Assembly (NCBI GenBank): GCA_900552775.1
Contig: USAP01000003.1
Span: forward strand, 1-31,754
DNA: 31,754 bases
Direction of reading: 5' to 3'
Source of the DNA: an uncultured Eubacteriales bacterium
GTDB taxonomy: Bacteria > Bacillota > Clostridia > UMGS1883 > UMGS1540
A program made the translations under genes and the position numbers. This document shows, one piece after another, positions 9,472 through 19,700 of this stretch; the first letter of the stretch is position 1; every line of letters begins with the position of its first letter. The notes beneath the pieces are model-generated. The model was not told the DNA's origin. It was given only the letters and a program-made list of their open reading frames with translations, and searched no databases.

Positions 9472-12400
9472 ATGAAAAAAAGAATTGCATTGCTTGCGGC
9501 AATAACGTTGCTTGCAGGTATTTGCACCGTACCTGTTTCGGCGTCGGTTACGGTAACGCCGCAGTCGGACGTTCTGGTAAGGTATGATTTTGAGGATGCG
9601 ACAGATTCTCTCTTTACAGCAACAACCGCGTCGATGTTAGCTGAAATCACACCGGAAAAGGGTAACGAAACAAATAAGGTTCAGAGGTTTTATAAGGATT
9701 ACAACAAGGGAGAGGGCGGAAGTGCCAAAAACGACACAATGTTTAACCTTCCGTACATTCCGGAAATCATTGAAATTTCATATGATTTTAATATTATTAA
9801 TTACGGAAGCCTCGCAAAGGACGATCAGATATGGTATTCGACATATCTGAAGGTCGGAACCGGCAACGGAGACGAGGAAAACTTTTATTCACGTCACCGT
9901 TTTCCGAAGCTCTTTGCGGCAGATAACTCGCAAAACAGAGGTCTGTCGTTCAGAGTGGATCCGAAGGGCAATGCAAACATTACCTCTACGGGAAGATTGG
10001 GCGTAAGCCACGGCAATTGGTATACGCTGATAACGAGAATTAACAACACTGCGAAAACCGCCGAAGTGTTTGCAATGAAAAGAGGAGATTCATCCTCACT
10101 CATAAAGCTCGGTGAAAGCAGCGGCATAGAGATAAAGGATAAAACCTTCGGACTTGAAATGAGAGCCGATACGCAAAACAGTCTCAAATCAGACGTTTAT
10201 ATTGACAATATAGAGGTTCGCGACATATCAACCGAGAAGAAAAACACATTTGGAATAAGCACACTGAGCGTGGCGGACGGTTTGACGGGCGTTACAAAGC
10301 TTACGGACGATGTTACACGTGCGGAGGTTTATTGCGAAGGCACAAAAATTGCAGATCTTGACGCATCGGTTAACAAGTCTTTCAAAATAACGGCGGATGC
10401 TGCCGATGTTATCAAAAACTACGGCACGGAGAAATTTGAGCTTGTATGCTACAACGCCGCAAATACGGAGATTGACAGGGTTACAAGCTATAAGGGTGTG
10501 GATTATGACATTTATATTGTAAAACACAACGGACAGAACCATACTCAGCAGGTAACAACGGCAGATACGGCAACGGCGGAGCTTAAGACTCAAGCTCCCA
10601 TAATTTCCGTTCAAAGAGTTGAAAACAAAACAACAAAGCTAAGCTTTGACGTTGTTTTGACAGAAGAGATAAACCAAATGGGATTAATCTTGAAAGGTTA
10701 TGGTGTAAACGACAGTTATAACGGAACTCCTTATTTGCCGGATCAGTCTTTAATTGCCGACAAGAAGGTTTATACAGACAGCATTTTTGACACCGCCGAT
10801 TTAACGCTTAATGAGAAATATCATGTTGATGTAATTTATAACCCGTTCACACACATTATTTACTATAATTTACTGCTTAGTGACGGTACGGTAAAGGCAC
10901 AGGAGCAGAGACCGTTTGTAAGAGTCGGAACAACAGTACCTTTTTACGGAATTAAAACCTTATCTTTTAATTTTTACGCAAAGCAGGGAGGCAGCGGTAC
11001 GATGGCAATTACGGACGCAAGCTTTTCTCATCTTGAAAGAATGATTGTGCCGAAAGCAAGCTCGTATGTTTTGAATTCGGGAGAAACTGTAAGCTTGGCG
11101 GGAGGAAAGGTTCCGGCAAGTGCAAAAAGCGTTTCGGTTACAATTGATAATTTCTCCGGTATAGACGCGGCAAGCGTTAAGGTTTTAAAGAACGGCGCCG
11201 AGGTTTCGGACGCTGCCGTAAGCATTGCGGCAAGCTCGCTTAAGGTTGAGGCAAGCTTTGAGCACGGCAGATACGATGTAGTAATTCCGGCGGGCGCACA
11301 GTATTTGGGCAAAACACTTACAATGCCCGTACACGCAGGGTTTGACATCGAAAACATATTCAGCATACTTTCGCCTTCAAACGGTGAGGTTATCGGCGCT
11401 GACGGCACAAAGATTTCCGTTGCCGACGACGGAGAAATGACAGGCGTTGAGCTTTATGTAAACGGAACACCCTGCACAATGACAAAAAACATCAGCGGCA
11501 TATGGGAATACAGCTTTGTACCCACAGAGCCCGGCAGCGTAACGGCAGAAGCGGTTGCTTCATATGAGAACGGTACAACGAAAAAAATTTCTGTGGCATT
11601 CAGCGTTAAAAATACGGCGGAATTATTTAATCCCGGTGTAAAGATTGCGGCTGATACGGGCTTCATTGCAAAGGGCAACGGAAAGTACGGCGCAACCGGA
11701 AAAACCGATAGAAAACTTAAATATACGCTGCTTGAAGAAAGAAACAACACTAAGTGGAACGGAATACTTAAATTCGGTTACGATATTTCATTCAGCGATG
11801 TTTCGAAGTTTGCATTGGCTTTTGAAGCACAGCACAGCAGCAACAATTGGGGCGCATATCCGCTTAATGAGAATAGCTCAATACCGCTTATTGAAAACGG
11901 CTGGGCAAAAGACGCATACGGCAACAATGCATATCAGTATACGGCAAACAGGACATACCGCTTTGAATATGAATATGATTTAACGAAAAAAGTTCAGAAC
12001 GCTTATGTAACGGACCTTTCAACGGGAGAAAAAACTACTCTCGGAAAAAATATTCGTATACAGAAGTATAATGACTCATGGACTGATGAAAGCAAAGCAA
12101 TATTACAGGATAACGCATATCTCTGGCAGATGCAGCTTTACGTAATACAAGCGGCAGACGCTACGGAAAACGACAGCTTCACAATTTCAAACGGATATTT
12201 TAAAAAGGTTATGGACGTTCCCGAGATTTCAGCCGTTGCATACGAAAAGGACGGAGCTTTTATATCGTCTTTAAACGACACTGTTAAAGCGTCGGCAAAG
12301 CTTAAATATACGTTATCTTCATCCGCTTTTGATGCAGGCAGTATGACAAAGTCTAATATTAAGCTTTTGAAAAACGGTACAGAGGTTACTTTGAGCGAGG

Positions 12401-12855
12401 CTTCGTATACGGCTCCCGAGCTTACGGTTGTACCCGAGGGCGGTATTGATGTAAATGCGGAATACAAGCTTGTAATTACAAAGGCGGCAACCGTTTCCGG
12501 CGCGTCTATAGGCTTGCCGGTTGTAAAGACCGTAAAGACCGCGAACGAAAGCGGACTGTATTTCGAAAATATTGAGATGACAAAGACCGATTCCAAGGTC
12601 AATGCAAAGGTGGCTTACAGCAGCTCCGAGAGCGCGGCTGTACCGGCTGTACTCATAATCGCCGTATATAACGGAAACAGAATGACGGATATAAATGTAT
12701 CCGACGTTAAATCCGTTTCGGGCACGGGTTATCTTGAAACAGAGGTTTCATACAGCGGAGCAACGGAAGCAAAATCATTTGTATGGAAATCGCTTGACAG
12801 CGCGGAGCCTCACGGCATTGAAAAATCGATTTCACTTGCGCAGCCGACCGAGTAA
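9472..12855 (+). CDS. Large secreted mosaic protein of laminin-G-like and Ig-like domains (tandem paralogue 1)
   Basis: This 1127-residue exported protein has a signal peptide (1-24, ending PVSA), a laminin-G-like domain (about 25-255) and an Ig-like module (about 262-340). A second laminin-G-like domain (about 344-522), two Ig-like modules (about 529-628 and 630-715), a third laminin-G-like domain (about 718-914) and a further Ig-like module (about 917-1020) follow. The C-terminal domain (about 1030-1127) is shared with other proteins of the cluster. No SLH repeat, sortase signal or catalytic signature is visible, so it is probably a soluble or non-covalently bound polysaccharide-binding protein. 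The ATG is preceded by GAAAGGATG. It resembles the gene at 13090 along its whole length. Domain types are assigned by look, not by search. Confidence 0.75.
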   Translation: MKKRIALLAAITLLAGICTVPVSASVTVTPQSDVLVRYDFEDATDSLFTATTASMLAEITPEKGNETNKVQRFYKDYNKGEGGSAKNDTMFNLPYIPEIIEISYDFNIINYGSLAKDDQIWYSTYLKVGTGNGDEENFYSRHRFPKLFAADNSQNRGLSFRVDPKGNANITSTGRLGVSHGNWYTLITRINNTAKTAEVFAMKRGDSSSLIKLGESSGIEIKDKTFGLEMRADTQNSLKSDVYIDNIEVRDISTEKKNTFGISTLSVADGLTGVTKLTDDVTRAEVYCEGTKIADLDASVNKSFKITADAADVIKNYGTEKFELVCYNAANTEIDRVTSYKGVDYDIYIVKHNGQNHTQQVTTADTATAELKTQAPIISVQRVENKTTKLSFDVVLTEEINQMGLILKGYGVNDSYNGTPYLPDQSLIADKKVYTDSIFDTADLTLNEKYHVDVIYNPFTHIIYYNLLLSDGTVKAQEQRPFVRVGTTVPFYGIKTLSFNFYAKQGGSGTMAITDASFSHLERMIVPKASSYVLNSGETVSLAGGKVPASAKSVSVTIDNFSGIDAASVKVLKNGAEVSDAAVSIAASSLKVEASFEHGRYDVVIPAGAQYLGKTLTMPVHAGFDIENIFSILSPSNGEVIGADGTKISVADDGEMTGVELYVNGTPCTMTKNISGIWEYSFVPTEPGSVTAEAVASYENGTTKKISVAFSVKNTAELFNPGVKIAADTGFIAKGNGKYGATGKTDRKLKYTLLEERNNTKWNGILKFGYDISFSDVSKFALAFEAQHSSNNWGAYPLNENSSIPLIENGWAKDAYGNNAYQYTANRTYRFEYEYDLTKKVQNAYVTDLSTGEKTTLGKNIRIQKYNDSWTDESKAILQDNAYLWQMQLYVIQAADATENDSFTISNGYFKKVMDVPEISAVAYEKDGAFISSLNDTVKASAKLKYTLSSSAFDAGSMTKSNIKLLKNGTEVTLSEASYTAPELTVVPEGGIDVNAEYKLVITKAATVSGASIGLPVVKTVKTANESGLYFENIEMTKTDSKVNAKVAYSSSESAAVPAVLIIAVYNGNRMTDINVSDVKSVSGTGYLETEVSYSGATEAKSFVWKSLDSAEPHGIEKSISLAQPTE

Positions 12856-12920
12856 TTTGCAAAAAGGATAAAAAGAAAAAAGTATAAAGTTTAGGTTTAG
12901 GAAAAAAGTTATGGTTTTTC

Positions 12921-12941
12921 GGGGACGGGTAAGCCGTCCCC
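12921..12941. repeat. REP-like GC-rich palindrome
   Basis: GGGGACGG (12921-12928) and CCGTCCCC (12934-12941) form a perfect 8-bp stem with a 5-base loop, followed by CGGA. There is no U-tract, so it is a poor intrinsic terminator. The layout closely matches the palindrome at 26469-26489, suggesting the same repeat family. Confidence 0.6.
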
Positions 12942-12950
12942 CGGAATAAA

Positions 12951-13063
12951 CGGATTGTGAGATTACTGTGTGGTGTGCGGAGCACAAAACGGGCGACCAC
13001 ACAGGGTCGCCCCTACGGTGCAATATTGAGAGCGGATAAATCCGCGGGTCGGGAAACAATCCG
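12951..13063. repeat. 113-bp structured intergenic element bounded by inverted repeats
   Basis: The 234-bp gap between the tandem paralogues holds an element bounded by CGGATTGT (12951-12958) and ACAATCCG (13056-13063). Inside, CTGTGTGGT (12966-12974) can pair with ACCACACAG (12996-13004), enclosing GTGC/GCAC (12975-12978/12982-12985). Alternatively GGGCGACC (12991-12998) pairs with GGTCGCCC (13005-13012); the two main stems share bases and exclude each other. GCGGAT/ATCCGC (13032-13045) forms a further palindrome. The GGGCGACC...GGTCGCCCCTACGG motif resembles REP-type repeats common in gut Clostridia (recalled, not searched). I see no coding potential here. Confidence 0.55.
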
Positions 13064-13089
13064 AATTTAAAAAAGAAAGGAAAAAATCT

Positions 13090-16000
13090 ATGAAGAAAAA
13101 AATTGCATTACTTGCGGCAACAACGCTTCTTGCAGGTACATTTACATTTGCACCGGCATCGGCGGCGGTAAATACAGTGCCGCAGTCGGACATTTTATCA
13201 AGCTATGATTTTGAGAATGCAACGGAATCTCTCTTTAAGCCGACATCATCAATTGTTACGGCAGAAATTAAAGATGATGCGGGCAACAAAGTGCAGAGAC
13301 TTTCAAAAAATCACAATCCAAACAGCGGAAGTGCGAAAAATGACACTATGTTTAACCTTGCGTACATTCCCGAAATTATGGAGATTTCGTATGACGTTAA
13401 ACTGGCGGATTACGGAAGTCTTCCCGCAAGCGGCGAACAGATATGGTTTTCAACATATCTGAAAGTAGGAACAGGCAACGGTGACGAAGAAAACTTCTAT
13501 ACACGCCATCGTTTCCCGAAATTTTTTGCATATTTTAACGCTTCAGACAACAGAGGCTGGTATATAGGTGTTAACAGCAACGGAGACGCAAATACAAAAG
13601 GTTCCGGAAAGAAGCTGGGTGTTAAGTTCCAGGAGTGGAACACGGTTATAATAAGAATTAATAACAATACAAAAACATCGGAAGTTTTTGCATGCAAAAA
13701 GGGTGACACGGATAATGCCGTTAAACTCGGCGAAAGCAAGAATATTGAAATTAAAAACAATGTATTCGGTATTGAAACAAAGCAGGATACCGGAGACGGC
13801 AGAAGAGCGGATATGTATATCGATAATATAGAAGTCCGTGACATTACGCCTACCGATAAAAACAGCTTCGGCGTAGGTGCACTCAGCGTAACGGACGGCT
13901 TCTCGGCTGTTGCAAAGCTTACGGACGATGTTACACGTGCGGAGGTTTATTGCGAAGGCACAAAAATTGCAGATCTTGACGCATCGGTTAACAAGTCTTT
14001 CAAAATAACGGCGGATGCTGCCGATGTTATCAAAAACTACGGCACGGAGAAATTTGAGCTTGTATGCTACAACGCCGCAAATACGGAGATTGACAGAGTT
14101 TCGGCTTATAAAGATGTTTCCGGCAATGTGTACAGCGTAAAATACGCAAAAGACACCATTAACGGAGAAATAACGACGGAGAGTTCCGCTTCGGGAGACG
14201 CGGTAGTGCAGAATCTGTTCACCGATTTCAAACCCATAAAGGACATAACAACCAAGTGGAGCTTTGATATAGCAAAAACCGCAGAAATCGACAAAATGGG
14301 CGTTCAGTTCAGAATAATAGGAAACAACGACAGCTATAACGGAAAAGCTTGGCTTCCCGACCAGTTCCTTGCTGCCGACAAATCGATATACGACAATGCG
14401 TTAATAGACTCCAAGGATATGGAGCTTAACAAAAAGTATCATTTTGATATCGTGTTCAATCCGTTTACATGCCTCATATATTTCGATGTATCAAAAGACG
14501 GAAGCAACATTTTCCACATGGAAAAACCATTTATAAGAATGTACACGGAGACGAATGTGCCGCTTTACGGAATAAATGAGCTCGGATATGTTTTCAAGGC
14601 AAAGCAGGGCGGCCGGGGCGCGCTGCAAATCACCGACATGACATTCTCCGCCCTTGAAGAAATGCTTGTTCCTTCGGCAAAATCATACATTTCGCATTCG
14701 GGCGAGAGCGCGGCGGTTGTAAACGGCACCGTGCCCACAAGTGCAAAGAGCGTTTTGTTAAACATCGCGGGCTACGGCAATATAGATCCCGCGGCGGTTA
14801 AGGTTTTAAAGGACGGCGCCGAGGTTTCGGGCGCTTCCGTAAGCATTGCGGCAAGCTCGCTTAAGGTTGCCGCAAGCTTTGAGCACGGCAGATACGACAT
14901 AGTAATTCCGGCGGGCGCACAGTATTTGGGCGAAACACTTACAATGCCTGTACACGCAGGGTTTAACGTTGAAAACAAATTCGGCATACTTTCACCTTCA
15001 AACGGCACCGTAATTGATTCCCAAGGCACAAAAATTGCCGTTGCGGATGACGGAAAGATGACATCTGCAAAGCTTTTTGTCGACGGAAAAGAATGTGAAA
15101 TGACAAAGAACGAAGCAGGCATATGGACATACAGCTTCGTGCCGGAGCGCACCGGCAGCATAGAGATTGAAGCTGTGGCAAACTATGCGGACGGGACAAC
15201 CAAAAAAGATACAATAACAATAACCGTTAAAAATACGCTTGACGTTTTTAACCCCAATGCAAGAATTACCGCGGACACAGGCTTCAGCGCACTGGGCGGA
15301 GGAAAATATACTGTTAACGATACTTCAAAGCAGCTTAAGTACACTCTCCTTCAGCAAAATCCCAACACGGAGTGGAACGGAACAATTAAATTCGGCTATG
15401 ATATCTCGTTCAGCGACGTTTCAAAATTCGGAATAAGATTTGAGGCACAGCATAATACCGGCTGGGGCGCATATCCGCTTAATCATAAACAAGGCGATAT
15501 GCTTATGGAAAACGGCTATGCAAAGGACGCATACGGCAACAATGCTTATCAGTATGAGGCAAACAAGACGTACCGCTTTGAATATGAGTATGATATGACA
15601 AACAAGGTTCAGAACGCTTATGTAACAGATCTTTCAACGGGCGAGAAATTTACGCTCGCCGAAAACATTCAGATACAGAAGGGCAATGGTACATGGACGG
15701 CGGCGGGTCAGACGATTATTCCCGACGGCGCATATCTCTACCAGATGCAGCTTTACGTAAAACCTGCGGCAGACGCTACGGAAAACGACAGCTTCACAAT
15801 TTCAAACGGATATTTCAAGAGGGTTATAGATCTTCCCGAAATTGTTGCCGTTTCGTATGAGAAGGACGGCGCTTTTGTACCGGCAGAAAACGGCATGATT
15901 AAAAAGACAATGAAGATTAAATACACACTGTCTTCTTCGCTTCTCAATGAAAACGACATGAGTGTTGATTATATCAAGCTTTATAAAGACGGCGAAGAAA

Positions 16001-16458
16001 CTTTTGTTGACGAAATTTCGTACAGCGCACCCGAAATTACGGTTACTCTTTCGGAAGATACGGAAGAGTTTGCGGAATACAAGCTCGTAATTTCCGGTGA
16101 GGTTACGGTTAACAGCACGCCTATTGGTCTGCCCATTGTAAATTACGTAAGAGTTGCAAACGAAAGCGGAATCTATCTCGGCAAGGCGGAGATAAACAAA
16201 AGCGGAACAATCCTGAAGGTTTCCGTGCCGGTTGATAACTCAGGCTCGCCGGCTTCTGCAAGACTCTTTATAGCGACCTATGCAGGAGATAAATTGACGG
16301 GCGTTAAGATGTCCGCGGCGAGCTCCGTTACGGGCTTCGGCAAGCTTTACGCCGAGCTGCCTTATACGGGCGAAGACGATGTGGCAAAGGTATTTTTATG
16401 GCAGTCGGCAGAAAGTAAGACGCCGCTGAAAACCGCGGAAGAAATTTTACTCAAATAA
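13090..16458 (+). CDS. Large secreted mosaic protein of laminin-G-like and Ig-like domains (tandem paralogue 2)
   Basis: This 1122-residue paralogue of the gene at 9472 has the same domain order: signal peptide (1-25, ending ASAA), laminin-G-like (about 26-258), Ig-like (about 262-340), laminin-G-like (about 345-525), two Ig-like modules, laminin-G-like (about 718-913), an Ig-like module and the shared C-terminal domain (about 1031-1122, with ATYAGDKLTGVKM and KVFLWQSAESKTPLK). Most of the protein has diverged clearly, but DNA at 13913-14096 is identical to 10295-10478, and 14797-14964 is nearly so. The ATG is preceded by AAGAAAGGAAA. No anchor or active-site motif is visible. A strong hairpin follows the stop, so transcription may end here. 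Its likely role is binding of the same or a related polysaccharide. Confidence 0.75.
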   Translation: MKKKIALLAATTLLAGTFTFAPASAAVNTVPQSDILSSYDFENATESLFKPTSSIVTAEIKDDAGNKVQRLSKNHNPNSGSAKNDTMFNLAYIPEIMEISYDVKLADYGSLPASGEQIWFSTYLKVGTGNGDEENFYTRHRFPKFFAYFNASDNRGWYIGVNSNGDANTKGSGKKLGVKFQEWNTVIIRINNNTKTSEVFACKKGDTDNAVKLGESKNIEIKNNVFGIETKQDTGDGRRADMYIDNIEVRDITPTDKNSFGVGALSVTDGFSAVAKLTDDVTRAEVYCEGTKIADLDASVNKSFKITADAADVIKNYGTEKFELVCYNAANTEIDRVSAYKDVSGNVYSVKYAKDTINGEITTESSASGDAVVQNLFTDFKPIKDITTKWSFDIAKTAEIDKMGVQFRIIGNNDSYNGKAWLPDQFLAADKSIYDNALIDSKDMELNKKYHFDIVFNPFTCLIYFDVSKDGSNIFHMEKPFIRMYTETNVPLYGINELGYVFKAKQGGRGALQITDMTFSALEEMLVPSAKSYISHSGESAAVVNGTVPTSAKSVLLNIAGYGNIDPAAVKVLKDGAEVSGASVSIAASSLKVAASFEHGRYDIVIPAGAQYLGETLTMPVHAGFNVENKFGILSPSNGTVIDSQGTKIAVADDGKMTSAKLFVDGKECEMTKNEAGIWTYSFVPERTGSIEIEAVANYADGTTKKDTITITVKNTLDVFNPNARITADTGFSALGGGKYTVNDTSKQLKYTLLQQNPNTEWNGTIKFGYDISFSDVSKFGIRFEAQHNTGWGAYPLNHKQGDMLMENGYAKDAYGNNAYQYEANKTYRFEYEYDMTNKVQNAYVTDLSTGEKFTLAENIQIQKGNGTWTAAGQTIIPDGAYLYQMQLYVKPAADATENDSFTISNGYFKRVIDLPEIVAVSYEKDGAFVPAENGMIKKTMKIKYTLSSSLLNENDMSVDYIKLYKDGEETFVDEISYSAPEITVTLSEDTEEFAEYKLVISGEVTVNSTPIGLPIVNYVRVANESGIYLGKAEINKSGTILKVSVPVDNSGSPASARLFIATYAGDKLTGVKMSAASSVTGFGKLYAELPYTGEDDVAKVFLWQSAESKTPLKTAEEILLK

Positions 16459-16472
16459 AAGAAAAGGTTTAA

Positions 16473-16505
16473 ATCAAAAGCCACGGCGCGTACGTGGCTT
16501 TTGAT
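16473..16505 (+). terminator. Probable intrinsic terminator after the mosaic genes
   Basis: A perfect 13-bp stem (16473-16485 with 16493-16505) encloses a 7-base loop. The 3' arm contains TTTT, but no longer T-run follows, so termination may be partial. A weaker imperfect hairpin lies immediately downstream at about 16504-16521. Confidence 0.6.
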
Positions 16506-16521
16506 ACCTCTATGAGGGTAT

Positions 16522-16728
16522 AAAGGTAAATTATTCCGTGAATTTTGATTTTATTTGCAGGGGCGACACGTGAAACGCCCATACCGATAGAAGTTTATCC
16601 GCGCATATGAGTTTGTTTGCGTGTACAACACCGAACGCAGGAAAAATGTGTTATCCGCATTATATTGATATGCGAAAAATAAAAAATCCAAGAATACAAA
16701 AGCCCCGGTTGCTTTAAGGGAGGTAATA
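16522..16728 (+). other. Leader region of the second lyase gene with REP remnant and TTATCCGC direct repeats
   Basis: This stretch carries a degenerate palindrome, GGGCG (16561-16565) with CGCCC (16576-16580), resembling the element at 12991-13012. TTATCCGC occurs directly repeated at 16595-16602 and 16651-16658, and CGCATAT/ATATGCG form an inverted pair (16602-16608 and 16668-16674). A strong GGGAGG ribosome site precedes the ATG at 16729. No convincing -35/-10 pair was found. The repeats could be operators or REP debris. No gene is seen. Confidence 0.35.
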
Positions 16729-19700
16729 ATGAAAAAAATAATTTCCGTAATTCTCGCCGTGGCGGCGGCTGTTGCTTTTCTTCCCGCAGCAGCTGCGGAC
16801 AATACGGATACGAGATATATAAAATGCTATTTTAAAGATGATTTTAACAGCGGCATTACAAATTTCAGACTTATGTTTTCATACGGAAACAAGCTTTCGG
16901 TGGCGGACAAGCCCTCCTCCGACAATAAAAGCCTGTGCTTTAATTCCTCGGCGGCAACGGTACAATCCATGTCGCGTGCGGAAATGGACACTTCCGTTGA
17001 AGAGAATATTTTGTTTGAATTTGATATTTGCCCGACAAGCGAATACAATGACATAAGCTTCAGACTTACAAATTCAAAAGCCGCTCAGAAGGATATTCTC
17101 ACTTTGTCGGGCCTTAAGCTGAAAACGGCCTCGGGCGTTGATTTGGGAAGCCCGGCAACCGATGTTTTTACAAATATATGCATAGCGTTTGACCCGAGGA
17201 CGGGACTTGCGGATTATTATGTAAACAAAGCTTTAAAGGCGGCCGGGGTAAAGGCTTCGGAAAATTTCGGAATGATTTCCGCCGCAAGTTTTATATTTAA
17301 CAATGCCGCCGGCGGGCTGAAAAATACGCTTCTCTACATCGACAATTTTAAGGCATATAACAGCGAAAAGCCTATATTCGTATACCGCGACAATGGAGAA
17401 AACGTAAGGCTTCTGTCAGATTACGCCGACGACGGTGACGTTGCGGAATACATGGGGGACGCGGCCGCGCTTTACAGAGACAACGCAAGGCTTTACTTAA
17501 ACGGAGCGATTTCAAATGAAGCAAGCGCCCCTCTTTTTATAGGAGGTAAGCCCTACATTCCCCTTGAGACGGCAAAAAAGCTATATGCTTCCGCAAATTC
17601 CCTTCCGGTTTACAGCATGGGAGGCTCATACGTTTCGGCAGAGGAGCTTTGCAGAGCTTCGGGAAAAAAGCTTTCCTCGTACAGCGACGGACTCATAGTT
17701 ATCGGCAACAGAGAGGATTTTTTTGATTTTAAATACGATATACCCGTGTTTCGCACGCTTTGCGGCAAGCTGATTCTTCATGAAACCAACGGCAAAGAAA
17801 TGGCAAATTACATCAGAAAAAACCTAAACGGTGTTCATCCGCGCCTGTTTATGAATTCCGATGATTTTGAAAGACTGAAATCCAAGGTGCAAACCGATGA
17901 TTATCTTAAAGCAAGACACACGATTATGCTGTCTAGGTACGGTGAGGCCTATACGAAAAAAGACAAAAACGGCGAATATGAGCACAAGCTTTTTGTCGAC
18001 AAGCTCGCCGCTGATACAAACGAATGGACAAGAACGGAATCGGTATTCAATAAAATTCAGCAGGTCGGATATTGCTACAGAATGACCGGAGACGAAAAAT
18101 ATGCCAAAAGATGTATAGACGAGGTACTCGGCATATGCGAAATGCCTTCATGGATTGCTTCAAACAGAAGCTTTCTTGCCACCGCAGGACTCATGATTGC
18201 CGTGGCTCTATGCTATGACTGGATGTATGACTCGGAATATATGACGGCTGACAATAAAAACACGATAAAAAGAGCAATGGAAACCAAGGGCATGGACGAA
18301 ATTCTTAAGGATTACGAGGGGACAAGCTCAAGCCGTTCATATTTTTGGGCGCAGTCGCCGAAGCCCGATAACTGGAATTTTGTCTGCAACAACGCGGGCC
18401 TTCTCTCGGCAATGGCATTTGCCGATGTTTCCTCAAACAGAAGCGTAAAAATATTTAACTATGCAATGAAGCTTCTTCCCAAGGCGGCAACTCTTTACGC
18501 GCCCGACGGCGCATGGTACGAAGGACCTGATTATTGGGAATTCGGTTCGAGATATTTTGTAATGATTATGGAAAATCTTTATAAGGTGTTTGGTACCACA
18601 TTTGGCTTTATGGAGCTGCCCGGCATACGCGAAACCGGATATTATGCCGTTTTGCAGGAGGGGCCTATGGGGAGCTTCAATATCGGAGACGCGAAGGAGG
18701 GAGACGTCCACTCAAACGCCAGCACCTCTCCCGTACTGCTTTTCCTCTCCTCGTATTTTAAGGACGAAAAGCTTAAAGGACTCGCTATGAACGGCATACG
18801 CGAAATGACGGGAGTAAACGTAAATCCGGAAACCATGTATAACATTGCTTATTATGATTTCGAGCTTCCCGAAAAAGCGGCAAACGTAAAAAGAGATTGG
18901 TATTTCAGAGATTCGGAAATCGCTCTTATGCACAAATCGCCCGAAGATATTCAAAATGATGTTTTCACAGCGCTTCATGCCGGGAGAAACGACACCCCTC
19001 ACGGGCATCTTGACGCGGGGCAGTTTGTAATTGATGCGTATGGCACGCGTTTTGCATGCGATACGGGTTATGAAAGCGATTCGCCGAGCGTGAAGAAAAA
19101 TTTTTACCGCTACAGAACAGAGGGACACAATACAATCCTTATAAATCCGGACCTGTCTCCGGGGCAGAGAGTTGAAGCGATTGCGCGTATAGATCGCTTC
19201 GACACGGACGGCAACAGTGCAATAGCCGTGACGGATTTAACCGATATGTACGAAAACGCCGAGAGCATAAAGCGCGGACTTAAATTTACAGATAACCGCT
19301 CTATAATTACGGTTCAGGACGAAATAAGCTTAAACGAGCCGTCAGACATATGGTGGTTTATGCACAGCAAGCAGAAAATAACGGTGTCGGACGACGGGCA
19401 AAGCGCCGTTATAAGCGGCAACAAGAATATGGATATGCTCGTAAAGCTTTCAAGCAGTGCACCGGGATCCTTTACGGTGATGGAGGCTATGCCTATGGAG
19501 GACAGTCTTAAAACCATTTCAAACAATCTTCAAAACGGAGATTTTAAAAAGCTTGCACTGCATTTTGAAAACACGCAGAACATTACAATTTCCGTTACAA
19601 TGAGCTTTATTCCGAAAGGCAGTACGGATTACGGCGAAGACAAAACCGTAACACCCATAGATTCATGGACGCTTGACGAGCTTCCGCAGGGGCTGAATAT

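Noticed and set aside
12919..12945. Palindrome after the first mosaic gene as an intrinsic terminator
   Set aside because: The stem is strong but no T-run follows on either strand. It matches another palindrome in the window, so a repeat element fits better.
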